Assembly: GCF_005886105.2 (NCBI RefSeq)
Contig: NZ_PNCO02000001.1
Location: 1,981,001 to 2,045,000, forward strand
DNA: 64,000 nucleotides
Direction: 5' to 3'
Source of the DNA: Pseudoalteromonas galatheae
GTDB lineage: Bacteria > Pseudomonadota > Gammaproteobacteria > Enterobacterales > Alteromonadaceae
The notes beneath the pieces are model-generated. The model was given only the letters and a program-made list of their open reading frames with translations, was not told the DNA's origin and made no database searches. Positions 1 through 9,720 of the stretch are shown here, one piece after another; the first letter of the stretch is position 1, and each line of letters starts with the position of its first letter. A program made the position numbers and the translations under genes.

Positions 1-1108
1 CATCCATCAAAATCGCCACTTGTGCGCCTTCGCCAATGGTAAAACCACAGTTTTCACCAAACGGACGGCTGGTTTTGCGATAATCTACATGCTCAGTGTT
101 ATCTAGTTTGCGCAAGCCTTCTTCGTTTGCAAGTGCGCCCATATTGCCAAAGCCTTCGATGATCTCTGGTGTAATAGCACATTCAACACTGGCTACAATC
201 GCCACTCGAGTACGGCCAGCCTGAATATCATTCACTGCAGCGCGAAGGTTATATAGAAACGTAGCGCAGGCACCTGATGTCGTAAACGTAGTGCCAACGC
301 TTCCGGTCACATAGGCGTTGATAAAGTCGGTGGACATAGTGTTTAAGCCTAGTGCTAACTGTTTGGTGCTTACTCTGTCGCCACGTAAACGACTACGCAC
401 TAAACCACCTAAGCCTTCATCATTCATTTGCCCTACAACCGAGGCTGAGTAAGTTCCGATCTGATCTGGGCGCACACTATTCATCACTTTATCCCACTCA
501 AGACCCGTTGAGCGGATAGCGTCGGTGGCAGCAAAAATGGTCGCCTGTAATCCACGAGGCTGGTAGCGACTGTTATACATCAAAGATGGCTCAAAACCGG
601 TTGGTAATTGGCCCGCAGCCTTGATGGGGTTATCTCTGTGACTATCATGCTTAACTTCAATCTGGTCCGCAATCGTTACTTCAACCGTTTTTGGATCAAG
701 CTCAATCACTTGCCAAGCTGCAGGAACAGGCTCTGGTAAGTCACGTTTACGACAATTAAATACTATCTTGCTGTCATCATTTGCTTTCATTGTGAGCTTT
801 TGCTGCCAAGGAGTCGCATCTACATCAAAATGGTTTTTTTCGATTTTACGGATCAACGTTCCCGCTAAGATCTGCTCACCAAAACGCAACTCAACCTCCC
901 CCTCTTGAACGACTTGGTCGTTTTGGTCAATCAGGTGGCCATCTTCATAACGCACTAAGTTCATTAAACTCGCAAGGCCCAAATAAGTCTCTTGTCGGTC
1001 TTTAGCATTAAGTTTATCAAGTACAATACGTTTGTAGCCTTGATGGAAAGAGGTGCGCCCCGCGGCGTTAATCCCCCCCATTCCTACAATAATTGGCAAT
1101 GCTGTCAT
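1..1108 (-). CDS. beta-ketoacyl-ACP synthase-like protein (3' end beyond window)
   Basis: The reading frame is open from an ATG at 1108 down to base 1, so the N-terminal 369 residues are visible and the C-terminus lies outside the window. The N-terminus has the thiolase-fold start TALPIIVGMGGINAAGR. The nucleophile motif TSGACATFLYN puts the active-site Cys at about residue 281, and a conserved EGFGNMGAL stretch follows. Between start and Cys there is about 80 to 100 residues more than in FabB/FabF (Cys near 163), so this is a longer condensing enzyme variant. The catalytic His residues lie beyond the edge. It probably condenses acyl chains in fatty acid or polyketide-like synthesis. A GlxA-type regulator is divergent 117 bases away and may control it (inference). 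Confidence 0.8.
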   Translation of the reverse strand, partial: MTALPIIVGMGGINAAGRTSFHQGYKRIVLDKLNAKDRQETYLGLASLMNLVRYEDGHLIDQNDQVVQEGEVELRFGEQILAGTLIRKIEKNHFDVDATPWQQKLTMKANDDSKIVFNCRKRDLPEPVPAAWQVIELDPKTVEVTIADQIEVKHDSHRDNPIKAAGQLPTGFEPSLMYNSRYQPRGLQATIFAATDAIRSTGLEWDKVMNSVRPDQIGTYSASVVGQMNDEGLGGLVRSRLRGDRVSTKQLALGLNTMSTDFINAYVTGSVGTTFTTSGACATFLYNLRAAVNDIQAGRTRVAIVASVECAITPEIIEGFGNMGALANEEGLRKLDNTEHVDYRKTSRPFGENCGFTIGEGAQVAILMD

Positions 1109-1225
1109 GTCGTTCCTACTTCTGAACTAAGATAATGACTTGATTTTAATTGCATTCTAATTTAAGTTTTTACAAAATACGCCACATATAAATCATTTTT
1201 CGCCAAACCAAAGAGGTCGGAGCAG

Positions 1226-2218
1226 ATGAAATCTTGTACAAAGATCGCCATTGTGCTTTACAAGCATATGCTCGTTACCAGTGTCACCCTGCCGCTAGAA
1301 ATGCTCAAAGCCGGGCAAGCCTTTGCTAAAGTGCATCTAAAAGAGGCTTATGTTCCTTTAGAAGTTATACTTTGCAGCAGCCAAGGCGAGGCAGTCAACG
1401 CCGATAATTACATGACACTTGAAGCACAAAGTGACTTTAGTTCATTGCCTTTATATGACTACATTATTGTGCCAAGCATATGGCGAAATCCACGACCAAT
1501 TGTAAGACAAAACCAAGCGCTGAGTGAGTCACTTGCGGATGCATGGGGGGCAGGAAGCACATTGATAGGTGTTGGCACGGGTGTTTGCTTTTTAGCAAGT
1601 TCGGGCCTGATTGACGGGCATTCAGCAACGACCCATTGGCATTTTGCTAAACAGTTTTCCCATCTATATCCCAATGTTGAATTAAAACCGGATTACTTTA
1701 TCACTCAATCAGAGCGGATCTACACTGTAGCCAGCTTAAATGCACTGGCCGATGTGATTGTTCATATAATTGAATTACTTTACGGAATAGATGCGGCTCA
1801 CCATGTTCAACAAAACTTTTCCCATGAAATTCGTAAACCTTACGAAGAACAGCGCTACTTAGAAGGTGCTGTAGACCGTCATGCCGACGAGCAAATTGCT
1901 GCAATTCAATTTTGGCTTAAAAATAATGCCGCATCAGAAATCTCTTTACCCGCGGTCGCGGCGCAATTTGATTTGAGTTATCGCACCTTTAACCGCCGCT
2001 TTAAACAAGCGACAGGACAAACTGCCGTTGCCTACTTACAACAGGTGCGTATTGAAATGTCCAAAGAGCTGCTCGCGAGCAGTAACCTCTCCATTCAAGA
2101 TATTGCCCTCGCTTCTGGATTTAATTCACAAGGGCAATTAAGCAGAGTGTTTAGGCAATTAATGGGAAAATCACCAAGCACATATCGGGCAATAGTAAGA
2201 AAGAAATTGTTCTCGTAA
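1226..2218 (+). CDS. GlxA family transcriptional regulator (DJ-1/PfpI domain plus AraC HTH)
   Basis: A 330-residue cytoplasmic DNA-binding regulator. Residues about 6-190 form a DJ-1/PfpI-like class I amidotransferase fold, with the nucleophile-elbow remnant GVGTGVCFLASSG, as in GlxA/FtrA regulators where it is thought to sense a ligand. Residues about 230-325 are a double helix-turn-helix AraC domain (FDLSYRTFNRRFK, then IQDIALASGFNSQGQLSRVFR). The ATG at 1226 has a GGAG just upstream. It is transcribed divergently from the ketosynthase gene, which suggests that gene as a target. The family call is firm; the ligand is unknown. Confidence 0.88.
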   Translation: MKSCTKIAIVLYKHMLVTSVTLPLEMLKAGQAFAKVHLKEAYVPLEVILCSSQGEAVNADNYMTLEAQSDFSSLPLYDYIIVPSIWRNPRPIVRQNQALSESLADAWGAGSTLIGVGTGVCFLASSGLIDGHSATTHWHFAKQFSHLYPNVELKPDYFITQSERIYTVASLNALADVIVHIIELLYGIDAAHHVQQNFSHEIRKPYEEQRYLEGAVDRHADEQIAAIQFWLKNNAASEISLPAVAAQFDLSYRTFNRRFKQATGQTAVAYLQQVRIEMSKELLASSNLSIQDIALASGFNSQGQLSRVFRQLMGKSPSTYRAIVRKKLFS

Positions 2219-2240
2219 ACAGGCCCTAGGTTAAACCACT

Positions 2241-2717
2241 CTACAGTATTTGCATCACGGTTAACGTTTGCTGTTGGCCGTTGAAGAAAAATGAAATATC
2301 TTCGTCTACCGCTAACCCTTTTAGGCGCTTGCCAAGGGGCGCATCAAACGTTAACACCAACACTGGTGTTTCTTTATATTGGATTTTTAGCCCGCCTTCG
2401 CAAGGCGCAAAATAGAACCAATGACAATCGCCCTGCTCGTCTTCAATTTCAACTAGTGCATTATGTGTAATTGTATTGCCCACAGCTAGAATCAATTGAT
2501 TTAATATCGTTTGTTTTGCCAAATGCATGGCATCAACGCGTTCACTTTGTCCTTCGGCTAAATAGCCATACTCGATACTCAACGAGTCGTATTGTGTTTC
2601 GGCTGCACTTTGTTCATGGGTAGCGTCAGCACGTGCACTGTTTGCCGCTTCAGTGGCTTCAATCAGCTTTTGTTCAAGTGCAAATTTGAGATATTCGATA
2701 AAAACAGATTTATTCAT
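2241..2717 (-). CDS. GreA/GreB-like C-terminal domain protein
   Basis: A 158-residue protein. The N-terminal 80 residues are helical and charged, like the coiled coil of Gre factors. The C-terminal 70 residues resemble the FKBP-like GreA/GreB C-domain, including the DAPLGKRLKGLAVDEDISF stretch that corresponds to the SPLGxALxGxxxGD motif. It may bind RNA polymerase, but the N-terminal tip acidic residues that define cleavage activity in GreA cannot be assigned by eye. Its start overlaps the stop of the upstream lipoprotein gene as ATGA (2714-2717), so the pair is probably translationally coupled. Related proteins are sometimes labelled as 3-oxoacyl-ACP synthase, which nothing here supports. 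Confidence 0.65.
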   Translation of the reverse strand: MNKSVFIEYLKFALEQKLIEATEAANSARADATHEQSAAETQYDSLSIEYGYLAEGQSERVDAMHLAKQTILNQLILAVGNTITHNALVEIEDEQGDCHWFYFAPCEGGLKIQYKETPVLVLTFDAPLGKRLKGLAVDEDISFFFNGQQQTLTVMQIL

Positions 2718-3148
2718 TGGTAGTTTACAGCTATTGGGTGACTGGTAGTAACAGACTGGCCGTTAACGGTTAGCGCTAAACGTAAAATCCAACGCATAGA
2801 TTTATCCGTGCATACACCGACCATGGTTTTTGCTATCAGTGTATTTTTGTCAAAGAAAACCGGGATTCTCCCCATATTCATATTTTCTCCCTCAAGCCAA
2901 GCGGAAACGACCTCTACTTTAGTCGCACTTTTTAGCCCAATGGTAAACTCTGTTTCAGGTTGAACCAGCTCTGAGCCCAGATAAATCTGCACTTGTGGAG
3001 TCAAATCACAGGGCGCTGAAAAATTACAGACATTTCTTGTTACTGAACTTTCACTTTTTTCTGAACTTTCATGTATAATGATAGTCGGGTCTGAACAGGC
3101 CACGAGGAAAACACCTAGCAACCCGATTGTTAATTGCTTTGCAATCAT
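2714..3148 (-). CDS. small lipoprotein of unknown function
   Basis: About 144 residues. It begins MIAKQLTIGLLGVFLVACSDP, a clear lipoprotein signal with lipobox LVAC, so it should be lipidated and exported. The mature part has Cys pairs (NVCNFSAPCDL) and a predicted all-beta character; no family is recognised. I chose the ATG at 3148 because it places the signal peptide at the N-terminus. The frame stays open upstream to 3316, but that extension would bury the signal. The gene overlaps the GreA-like gene by ATGA, so the two form a short operon, and it is divergent from ccoN. Confidence 0.65.
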   Translation of the reverse strand: MIAKQLTIGLLGVFLVACSDPTIIIHESSEKSESSVTRNVCNFSAPCDLTPQVQIYLGSELVQPETEFTIGLKSATKVEVVSAWLEGENMNMGRIPVFFDKNTLIAKTMVGVCTDKSMRWILRLALTVNGQSVTTSHPIAVNYQ

Positions 3149-3454
3149 GAGGGATTTACCGTCACTTCTGAATCCTGCGCAGTGTACGCAAGTTTCAGGG
3201 CAAATGCTAGGTTGCTTAAGAAGCGAACAAAAAGCGCGTGAAAACTTGATTGATGTCATAATTTTAGGCGTTTTAGGTATCTTTTCATAAGCAAAAAAAT
3301 TATTATTTCCTCGCAAAAATAAAGGTTTCTCGGGCTGGTTAGGTTTTCACTCTTCTTTTGAGTTAAAACATGACGGGCTTGAAGAAATATAACTAGGGCC
3401 TGTAATTCAGGTAATTCATTTCTAATCGCAATAAATTGCAGCGGAATCCAGAAA
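3149..3454. promoter_or_regulatory. divergent intergenic region before ccoN with weak FNR-like box
   Basis: About 306 bases with no convincing gene. A TTGAT-TGAT-GTCAT element at 3246-3259 matches 8 of 10 defined positions of the FNR consensus TTGATnnnnATCAA; it sits about 195 bases before the ccoN ATG. A small hairpin GCAAT-AA-ATTGC lies at 3428-3439, just before the likely ribosome site GCGGA. FNR control of cbb3 oxidases is well known and fnr lies in this cluster, but this particular site is weak and distant. Confidence 0.3.
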
Positions 3455-4888
3455 ATGAGCCAAACAGTAGCATCACAAACTGAGTACAATTATAAAGTTG
3501 TACGCCAATTCGCTATCATGACAGTGATTTGGGGCATTGTTGGCATGGGTGTAGGTGTATTTATCGCAGCGCAACTTGCGTGGCCTGCGTTAAACTTCGA
3601 CATTCCATGGTTAACTTACTCTAGACTTCGTCCGTTACACACGAACGCAGTAATCTTTGCATTTGGTACAAGTGCACTATTTGCAACCTCTTACTATGTT
3701 GTTCAGCGCACGTGTCAAACGCGCCTGTTCTCTGACAAACTTGCCACATTCACCTTCTGGGGTTGGCAAGCCATTATCGTAGCAGCGGCTATCACGCTTC
3801 CTCTAGGCATGACTTCTTCAAAAGAGTACGCTGAACTAGAGTGGCCGATTGATATCGCAATTGCGGTAGTATGGGTTACTTATGCTGTTGTATTCTTTGG
3901 TACTCTTATCAAGCGTAAAGTGTCACACATCTATGTAGCAAACTGGTTCTACGCTGGTTTCATTATCACTGTTGCAGTGCTTCACATTGTAAACAGTATG
4001 GCTATCCCTGTATCACTTACTAAATCTTATTCAATCTACGCAGGTGCAGTAGATGCGATGGTTCAGTGGTGGTATGGTCACAACGCAGTAGGTTTCCTAC
4101 TTACAGCGGGTTTCCTTGGTATGATGTACTACTTCGTACCTAAGCAAGCTGGTCGTCCGGTTTACTCTTACCGTCTATCGGTTGTTCACTTCTGGGCACT
4201 TGTTTCTCTATATATTTGGGCAGGCCCTCACCACCTTCACTACACAGCATTACCTGACTGGACACAGTCTCTAGGTATGGTGATGTCAGTTATCCTATTC
4301 GTTCCTTCTTGGGGCGGTATGATCAACGGTATCATGACGCTGTCTGGCGCTTGGCATAAATTACGTACTGACCCAGTACTTCGTTTCCTAGTTGTGTCAC
4401 TATCGTTTTACGGTATGTCTACGTTTGAAGGCCCGATGATGGCTATCAAATCTGTAAATGCCCTTTCACACTATACAGACTGGACTGTAGGTCACGTTCA
4501 CTCTGGTGCACTAGGCTGGGTTGCGATGATTTCTATCGGTGCAATTTATCACCTAATCCCTGCCCTATTTGGTCACGGTAATATGTACAGCATCAAGCTA
4601 GTTAACACACATTTCTGGCTACACACAGTAGGTGTTGTACTTTATATCGTTGCAATGTGGATCTCTGGTGTAATGCAAGGTCTGATGTGGCGTGCAGTAA
4701 ACGCTGACGGTACATTAATGTACAGCTTTGTTCAGTCACTAGAAGCTTCTAAGCCTTTCTATATCATGCGATTCCTAGGCGGTGTATTCATCGTAGTCGG
4801 TATGCTGGTAATGGCTTACAACGTGTTCCGTACGGTTACTGCAAAAAGTGGTCAACTTACCACTGATGCAAACCCGCAAGTGGCTTAA
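3455..4888 (+). CDS. ccoN: cbb3-type cytochrome c oxidase subunit I
   Basis: A 477-residue catalytic subunit of the high-affinity terminal oxidase in the inner membrane, which reduces O2 to water and pumps protons. It is a heme-copper oxidase fold with about 12 membrane segments. Visible ligands are the low-spin heme His in [10 protein letters not shown] (His62), the CuB ligands in [10 protein letters not shown] and AGPHHLHYT, and the later HVHSGALGW. The length is normal for CcoN. It is first in ccoNOQP, followed after 12 bases by ccoO. The start follows a GCGGA at a usual distance. The identification is certain. Confidence 0.97.
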   Translation: MSQTVASQTEYNYKVVRQFAIMTVIWGIVGMGVGVFIAAQLAWPALNFDIPWLTYSRLRPLHTNAVIFAFGTSALFATSYYVVQRTCQTRLFSDKLATFTFWGWQAIIVAAAITLPLGMTSSKEYAELEWPIDIAIAVVWVTYAVVFFGTLIKRKVSHIYVANWFYAGFIITVAVLHIVNSMAIPVSLTKSYSIYAGAVDAMVQWWYGHNAVGFLLTAGFLGMMYYFVPKQAGRPVYSYRLSVVHFWALVSLYIWAGPHHLHYTALPDWTQSLGMVMSVILFVPSWGGMINGIMTLSGAWHKLRTDPVLRFLVVSLSFYGMSTFEGPMMAIKSVNALSHYTDWTVGHVHSGALGWVAMISIGAIYHLIPALFGHGNMYSIKLVNTHFWLHTVGVVLYIVAMWISGVMQGLMWRAVNADGTLMYSFVQSLEASKPFYIMRFLGGVFIVVGMLVMAYNVFRTVTAKSGQLTTDANPQVA

Positions 4889-4900
4889 GGGGTATTGAGT

Positions 4901-5575
4901 ATGAGCAACAACAACTCAACAAACAAACACGAAATCGTTGAAAAGAACGTTGGCCTGATGGCTATCTTAACGGTATTCGCGATTAGCTTCGGTGCACTAG
5001 TTGAAATTACTCCACTAATGTTCCAAAAAGATACCACTCAACCAGTAGAAGGCTTGCGCCCACTAACTGCACTTGAAATGGAAGGCCGCGACATTTATGT
5101 CCGTGAGGGTTGTTACAACTGTCACTCACAAATGGTTCGTCCATTCCGTGATGAAGTTGAACGCTATGGCCACTACTCTGTAGCGGGTGAATCAGTATGG
5201 GATCACCCATTCCAGTGGGGTTCTAAGCGTACGGGTCCTGATTTGGCACGTGTTGGTCAGCGTTATTCTGACGACTGGCACTACGCACACTTAATGGATC
5301 CTCGCTCTGTGGTACCTGAGTCAAACATGCCAGGCTATCCTTGGCTTGATAGCACGAAAGTAGATACCACTTATACTCTGAAAAAATTACAAGTGTTCCG
5401 TGATGCATTTGGTATTGATAAGTCGTCAGACCGCTACAATGGCAAAGGCTACGGTGATGATGCTGAGCTACAAGCGCAAGTGGATGAAATCCATGCAATG
5501 AACGATGGCGAAGGTGCAACAGAAATGCAAGCACTTATCGCTTACTTACAGCAACTTGGCACACATTTGAAGTAA
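4901..5575 (+). CDS. ccoO: cbb3-type cytochrome c oxidase subunit II (monoheme)
   Basis: A 224-residue membrane-anchored c-type cytochrome that passes electrons to CcoN. There is one N-terminal membrane segment (about residues 19-40, [19 protein letters not shown]), then the heme c motif CYNCH at about residue 71 in the CcoO signature [16 protein letters not shown]. The axial Met is probably in the ESNMPGYPW segment. I start at the ATG at 4901, eight bases after AAGGGG; an in-frame TTG six bases upstream is less likely. It is 12 bases after ccoN and 5 before ccoQ. Confidence 0.96.
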   Translation: MSNNNSTNKHEIVEKNVGLMAILTVFAISFGALVEITPLMFQKDTTQPVEGLRPLTALEMEGRDIYVREGCYNCHSQMVRPFRDEVERYGHYSVAGESVWDHPFQWGSKRTGPDLARVGQRYSDDWHYAHLMDPRSVVPESNMPGYPWLDSTKVDTTYTLKKLQVFRDAFGIDKSSDRYNGKGYGDDAELQAQVDEIHAMNDGEGATEMQALIAYLQQLGTHLK

Positions 5576-5580
5576 TTGTT

Positions 5581-5766
5581 ATGGATTACGGCACATACAG
5601 AGGCATTTTAACTCTGGTAATTTTGGTACTGTTTTTAGTGATTGTTGTGTGGGCATATAGCAAGCGGTCTAAGCGCCGTTTCGACGACGCTGCTAATGCC
5701 ATTTTTGAAGACGAGAAAAAACACAACAACACTATCTCTAACGAGGAAAAGGAGTCTGAAAAATGA
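5581..5766 (+). CDS. ccoQ: cbb3-type cytochrome oxidase small subunit
   Basis: A 61-residue single-pass membrane protein. The hydrophobic segment (about residues 8-26, ILTLVILVLFLVIVVWAY) is followed by the basic stretch SKRSKRRF and a charged tail, as expected of CcoQ/FixQ, which stabilises the oxidase complex. The stop overlaps the ccoP start as ATGA at 5763-5766, consistent with translational coupling. The position between ccoO and ccoP confirms the call. Confidence 0.93.
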   Translation: MDYGTYRGILTLVILVLFLVIVVWAYSKRSKRRFDDAANAIFEDEKKHNNTISNEEKESEK

Positions 5767-6728
5767 CTAGCTTTTGGAGTATTTGGGTTATTGTACTAAC
5801 CCTAGCATGTCTAGCTCTGATTTTCGGCCTGCTGATTTGGAACCTGAAAAACTATGTGGGTGTCAAAGAAGGCGAAAGCTGTGGTCACGAGTTCGACGGA
5901 ATTGAGGAACTAAACAATCCACTGCCTAAGTGGTGGACTTACATGTTCTTCGCAACGTTTGTTTGGTCAGTATACTATCTGGCTGCTTATCCAGGTCTTG
6001 GTAACTTCGCTGGTTTCTTAAACTGGACGAGCTCTAACCAAGGTGTTACTACCTTAGCTGAGTCTAAAAATGCGATAGCTGAAGCACATGAAAGTGGTCA
6101 GTGGGTACAGCTTGATAAAGAAGTTGAAGCAGCTGAAGCTCGTTTTGGTCCTATCTTCCAAGAGTTTGCAAAGCAGGATGTACTAACGCTTGCAAAAAAT
6201 GAAGAAGCACTTGAAATCGGTCAGCGTTTATTCTCGCAAAACTGTGCACAATGCCACGGCTCAGATGCTCGTGGTGGTGCTGGCTTCCCTAACCTAACTG
6301 ACAAAGACTGGTTATATGGTGGCACACCTGACAAAATCAAAGAAACACTACTTAAAGGTCGTGTTGCTGCGATGCCACCTTGGCAAGATGCGCTTGGTGA
6401 TCAAGGTATTAAAGAGATGACCGCCTATGTGCTAAGCCTTTCCGGCCGTACGGTTAACCAGAAAGACGCTGATGCAGGTAAAGCTAAATTTGCAATGTGT
6501 GCCGCATGTCACGGTATGGATGGCAAAGGCTCTGTTGCACATAATCTGCCATTTGGTGCACCAAACTTAACCGACAATATCTGGCTATATGGTGGTTCTC
6601 AACGTGCAGTTGAAGACACACTTCGCCACGGCCGTGCAGGTGTAATGCCAGCGTGGAAAGATATCTTAGGTGAAGATAAAGTACATCTTCTAACAGCTTA
6701 TGTTTATAGCCTATCACAAGACCAATAA
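5763..6728 (+). CDS. ccoP: cbb3-type cytochrome c oxidase subunit III (diheme)
   Basis: A 321-residue diheme cytochrome c subunit that accepts electrons from soluble c-type cytochromes. The N-terminus has two membrane segments (about 5-27 and 59-78), the arrangement of CcoP proteins with the extra N-terminal helix. Two heme c motifs follow: CAQCH at about residue 161 and CAACH at about 246, each with a downstream MPPW or MPAW axial Met. The length is normal. It is the last gene of ccoNOQP, and a strong terminator follows 35 bases after the stop. Confidence 0.96.
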   Translation: MTSFWSIWVIVLTLACLALIFGLLIWNLKNYVGVKEGESCGHEFDGIEELNNPLPKWWTYMFFATFVWSVYYLAAYPGLGNFAGFLNWTSSNQGVTTLAESKNAIAEAHESGQWVQLDKEVEAAEARFGPIFQEFAKQDVLTLAKNEEALEIGQRLFSQNCAQCHGSDARGGAGFPNLTDKDWLYGGTPDKIKETLLKGRVAAMPPWQDALGDQGIKEMTAYVLSLSGRTVNQKDADAGKAKFAMCAACHGMDGKGSVAHNLPFGAPNLTDNIWLYGGSQRAVEDTLRHGRAGVMPAWKDILGEDKVHLLTAYVYSLSQDQ

Positions 6729-6756
6729 GCTTAGCTTTTAGTATATTATTTGAGAT

Positions 6757-6787
6757 CAAAAAAGCCTCCATTTGGAGGCTTTTTTTT
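6757..6787 (+). terminator. intrinsic terminator after ccoP
   Basis: A perfect 7-base stem AGCCTCC (6763-6769) / GGAGGCT (6774-6780) with loop ATTT, followed by eight T and preceded by six A. This is a textbook rho-independent terminator. It separates ccoNOQP from ccoHIS, so the structural and assembly genes need separate promoters or partial read-through. Confidence 0.92.
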
Positions 6788-6846
6788 AGGTATTTACTGT
6801 AACTTACGTTAGAATATGGGCAAGTTTTATAGCCATGTGAGCAACT

Positions 6847-7338
6847 ATGAACCCTACCCCTTGGTATAAGAATTTTTGGCCTTGGTTTTTAATTTTCTTC
6901 CCACTCGTTACTGTTGTTGCCTGTATTTTCCTCATCACATTTGCAGTCGGTAATGGTCCTGATATGGTCGTTGATGACTACTACAAAAAAGGTAAAGCAA
7001 TCAATCTCGAGCTGAGTAAATTTGATAAAGCAAAGGCACTCTATTTACATGGTGATCTGAAAGTAGCTGAGCAGAAAGTCACCTTTAAATTTACAAAAGG
7101 TGATGCTTCTAAAGTACATGCTTTAAAACTCTCCTTTTACCACCGCACCATTGAGAAATACGACTTTTCTGTCACTCTAACCAAAAACGCCAGTGGCGAA
7201 TTTACGGGTTTATTTGATGAGCCACATAGCGGGGCATTTACCGTATTTATTGAACCTATGGATAGTAGTTGGAAAATGAAAGAGAAAATTCAACTGCCAC
7301 ATGATGGTATTATCGCGGTCACTCCACAGTATAAGTAA
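6847..7338 (+). CDS. ccoH: cbb3 oxidase assembly protein CcoH/FixH
   Basis: A 163-residue FixH family protein. The N-terminus MNPTPWYKNFWPWFLIFFP begins a single membrane anchor (about residues 9-35), followed by the family signature MVVDDYYKKGKAINLEL and a periplasmic beta domain. CcoH is an assembly factor that associates with cbb3 oxidase. It is six bases before ccoI and starts about 60 bases after the ccoP terminator. Confidence 0.93.
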   Translation: MNPTPWYKNFWPWFLIFFPLVTVVACIFLITFAVGNGPDMVVDDYYKKGKAINLELSKFDKAKALYLHGDLKVAEQKVTFKFTKGDASKVHALKLSFYHRTIEKYDFSVTLTKNASGEFTGLFDEPHSGAFTVFIEPMDSSWKMKEKIQLPHDGIIAVTPQYK

Positions 7339-7344
7339 GCTGCC

Positions 7345-9720
7345 ATGGCAAATTCGTGTTTTCATTGTTTGGAGCCTATTCCTAAGGGGTTTGTAGGCTC
7401 GGTTACCTTTGAGGGTAACGCACAACCGGTTTGCTGTATTGGCTGCCAGGCCGTTGCTGAAACCATAATTTCTCAAGGTATGAGTGACTACTACACTTAC
7501 CGCACAGAAAGTGCAGGTAAAGTTGAAGAGCTCGTACCTGAGCAACTAAAAATGCTACTCAGCTATGATAATGACGAGATCCAAGAGGACTTCGTCGAAA
7601 TTAGCGGTGAGCATAAAGAGGTACTTCTCAGTGTTGAAGGGATAAGCTGCGCCGCTTGTGCTTGGCTTATCGAAAAGCAACTGCTAGCGCTTGGCGGTAT
7701 CATCCGTGTTGATGTTAATACCTCTACCCATCGCGCCATGATTGTATGGCAAGATAAGCACGTTAAGCTAAGCGATATCATCAAATCCTTAATGGAAATA
7801 GGCTATAAGGCATACCCGTTTCAAGCCGATGAAGAAGCCGCACAGAAACAAGCCGTAGCAAAAGCATATATTCGTCGTTTAGGTGTTGCTGGCCTTATGA
7901 CTATGCAAGTGATGATGTTTGCATTTGCCATGTACTTTGGCATGTTTTCAGGTATGGAAGAGGACTTTGAACAGTACTTTCGTTGGATAAGCCTCGTGCT
8001 TGCCTCCCCTGTTATTCTATATTCAGCAATGCCATTTTTAACCAATGCAGTTAAAGGTCTGAAAGCTAAACAACTGAATATGGATTTGCCTGTTTCACTT
8101 GCTATATTCGGGGCCTACGGCGCCAGCACTTACGCTACTTTTATGGAAGTCGGCGAAGTCTATTTTGAATCCATCTGTATGTTTACCTTCTTGCTGTTGT
8201 TAGGTAAATATCTTGAGTTCAGAGCCAGACTCAAAGCCAGTGAGTTTACAGCGAATCTACAAAAGCTGCTGCCATTAACCGCCAGAAAGGTTGATGAGAA
8301 TAACAACGAACAACATATTGCCGCCAAGAAGCTAAAACTGAACGAGCTGATATTAGTTAAGGCTGGAGAAACTATTCCTGCGGATGGCTTAGTGATTAAA
8401 GGCCATACCACCGTTGATGAGTCGATGATGACAGGCGAACATTTGCCAGTTAAAAAATATCAAGGCCATCAAGTGTATGCAGGAACCGTGAATCATGACG
8501 GTGTAATTACGTTAGAGATCAATAAAATTGGGCAAAATACCCTGCTCAACCAAATTATTCGACTACAGCACAATGCACTCACCAAACGCCCTAAGTTGGT
8601 GGAAATCACCGATAAAGTTGCGCAATGGTTTGTTGCCTGTCTATTAGTTTTTGCCTCAATTACCGCCATCGGCTGGTACCCTATTTCACCAGATAAGGCG
8701 TTTTGGGTCACGATTTCGGTGTTAGTGGCAACTTGCCCTTGCGCATTGAGCCTAGCTATACCAACCGCACTTACCTGCGCCGTTGCATCACTTACGAAAA
8801 AAGGAATTTTGATTAAAGAGGCTCATGTCTTAGAAACGGCCACCAAACTGACTCGTGTTGCTTTTGACAAAACAGGTACCCTTACCGAAGGGCGTTTCTC
8901 AATTAAACACATTGAGTTACTGCAAACGGAATATAACGAGCAACAAGTCTTAGATTTCGCAGCAGCGTTAGAGCGCTTTTCTGAACACCCAATCGCTCGT
9001 GCATTTGCGCATATCACCCCAACCGAAAATCTAGTTCAAGACGTCGAAGTGGTGGCAGGCTCAGGTATTCGTGGTCACTGGCAAGGTGTCAATATTGCCC
9101 TTGGGAAGAGCCATTGGTTTGATAACCACGCGTCATTTGCTCAAGCTACCTTGTTCATTAACAACAACGCAGTTGCAGATTTTTACTTCAATGACAAAGT
9201 AAAAAACAATGCAGAAACAGTGGTTGAACAGTTACAACAAGCGGGTCTTACATGCCACATGCTAACTGGGGATAGCTCTAATGCGGGCAAAGAGTTATCG
9301 CAGCAGTTAGCCTTAAATAGCTACCAAAGTGCTTGCACACCAGAGATTAAGCAACAAGCAGTCGAAGCTTGGTCCAAACAAGGCGAGATTGTCGCTATGG
9401 TTGGTGATGGTATTAACGACAGCCCAGTATTCAATAGCGCTCACTTGTCAGTTGCGATGGATACCGGTGCTGATATCTCAAAAAATACCGCTGATGTGGT
9501 GCTGTTAAATAGCGATTTAAATGCCATTTTGGCCCTCCAACAGGTTGCTAAACAAACGCGCAGAATAGTAAAGCAAAACCTCACTATATCACTTTTATAT
9601 AACGGCTCAATTTTGCCTCTCGCTGCACTCGGCCTCATTCCACCTTGGATTGCAGTCATAGGTATGTCAGCCAGCTCGATCATCGTGATCGGTAATTCAT
9701 TAAGGTTATTAAAGCTATGA
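7345..9720 (+). CDS. ccoI: copper-translocating P1B-type ATPase CcoI/FixI
   Basis: A 791-residue inner-membrane copper ATPase that supplies Cu to the CcoN active site during cbb3 assembly. The N-terminal cysteine-rich region (CFHCLEP, CCIGCQAV) is typical of FixI, followed by a heavy-metal-associated domain with GISCAACAW at about residues 95-103. Eight membrane helices frame the ion site CPC (464-466). The phosphorylation motif DKTGTLTEG has its Asp at 508; the hinge is MVGDGINDSP. The length is normal. Its stop overlaps ccoS as ATGA. CopA is the main alternative, but the N-terminus and context favour CcoI. Confidence 0.96.
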   Translation: MANSCFHCLEPIPKGFVGSVTFEGNAQPVCCIGCQAVAETIISQGMSDYYTYRTESAGKVEELVPEQLKMLLSYDNDEIQEDFVEISGEHKEVLLSVEGISCAACAWLIEKQLLALGGIIRVDVNTSTHRAMIVWQDKHVKLSDIIKSLMEIGYKAYPFQADEEAAQKQAVAKAYIRRLGVAGLMTMQVMMFAFAMYFGMFSGMEEDFEQYFRWISLVLASPVILYSAMPFLTNAVKGLKAKQLNMDLPVSLAIFGAYGASTYATFMEVGEVYFESICMFTFLLLLGKYLEFRARLKASEFTANLQKLLPLTARKVDENNNEQHIAAKKLKLNELILVKAGETIPADGLVIKGHTTVDESMMTGEHLPVKKYQGHQVYAGTVNHDGVITLEINKIGQNTLLNQIIRLQHNALTKRPKLVEITDKVAQWFVACLLVFASITAIGWYPISPDKAFWVTISVLVATCPCALSLAIPTALTCAVASLTKKGILIKEAHVLETATKLTRVAFDKTGTLTEGRFSIKHIELLQTEYNEQQVLDFAAALERFSEHPIARAFAHITPTENLVQDVEVVAGSGIRGHWQGVNIALGKSHWFDNHASFAQATLFINNNAVADFYFNDKVKNNAETVVEQLQQAGLTCHMLTGDSSNAGKELSQQLALNSYQSACTPEIKQQAVEAWSKQGEIVAMVGDGINDSPVFNSAHLSVAMDTGADISKNTADVVLLNSDLNAILALQQVAKQTRRIVKQNLTISLLYNGSILPLAALGLIPPWIAVIGMSASSIIVIGNSLRLLKL

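Noticed and set aside
3379..3392. TTGAA-GAAA-TATAA as an FNR box close to ccoN
   Set aside because: The right half matches only two of five consensus positions; too weak to list as a site.
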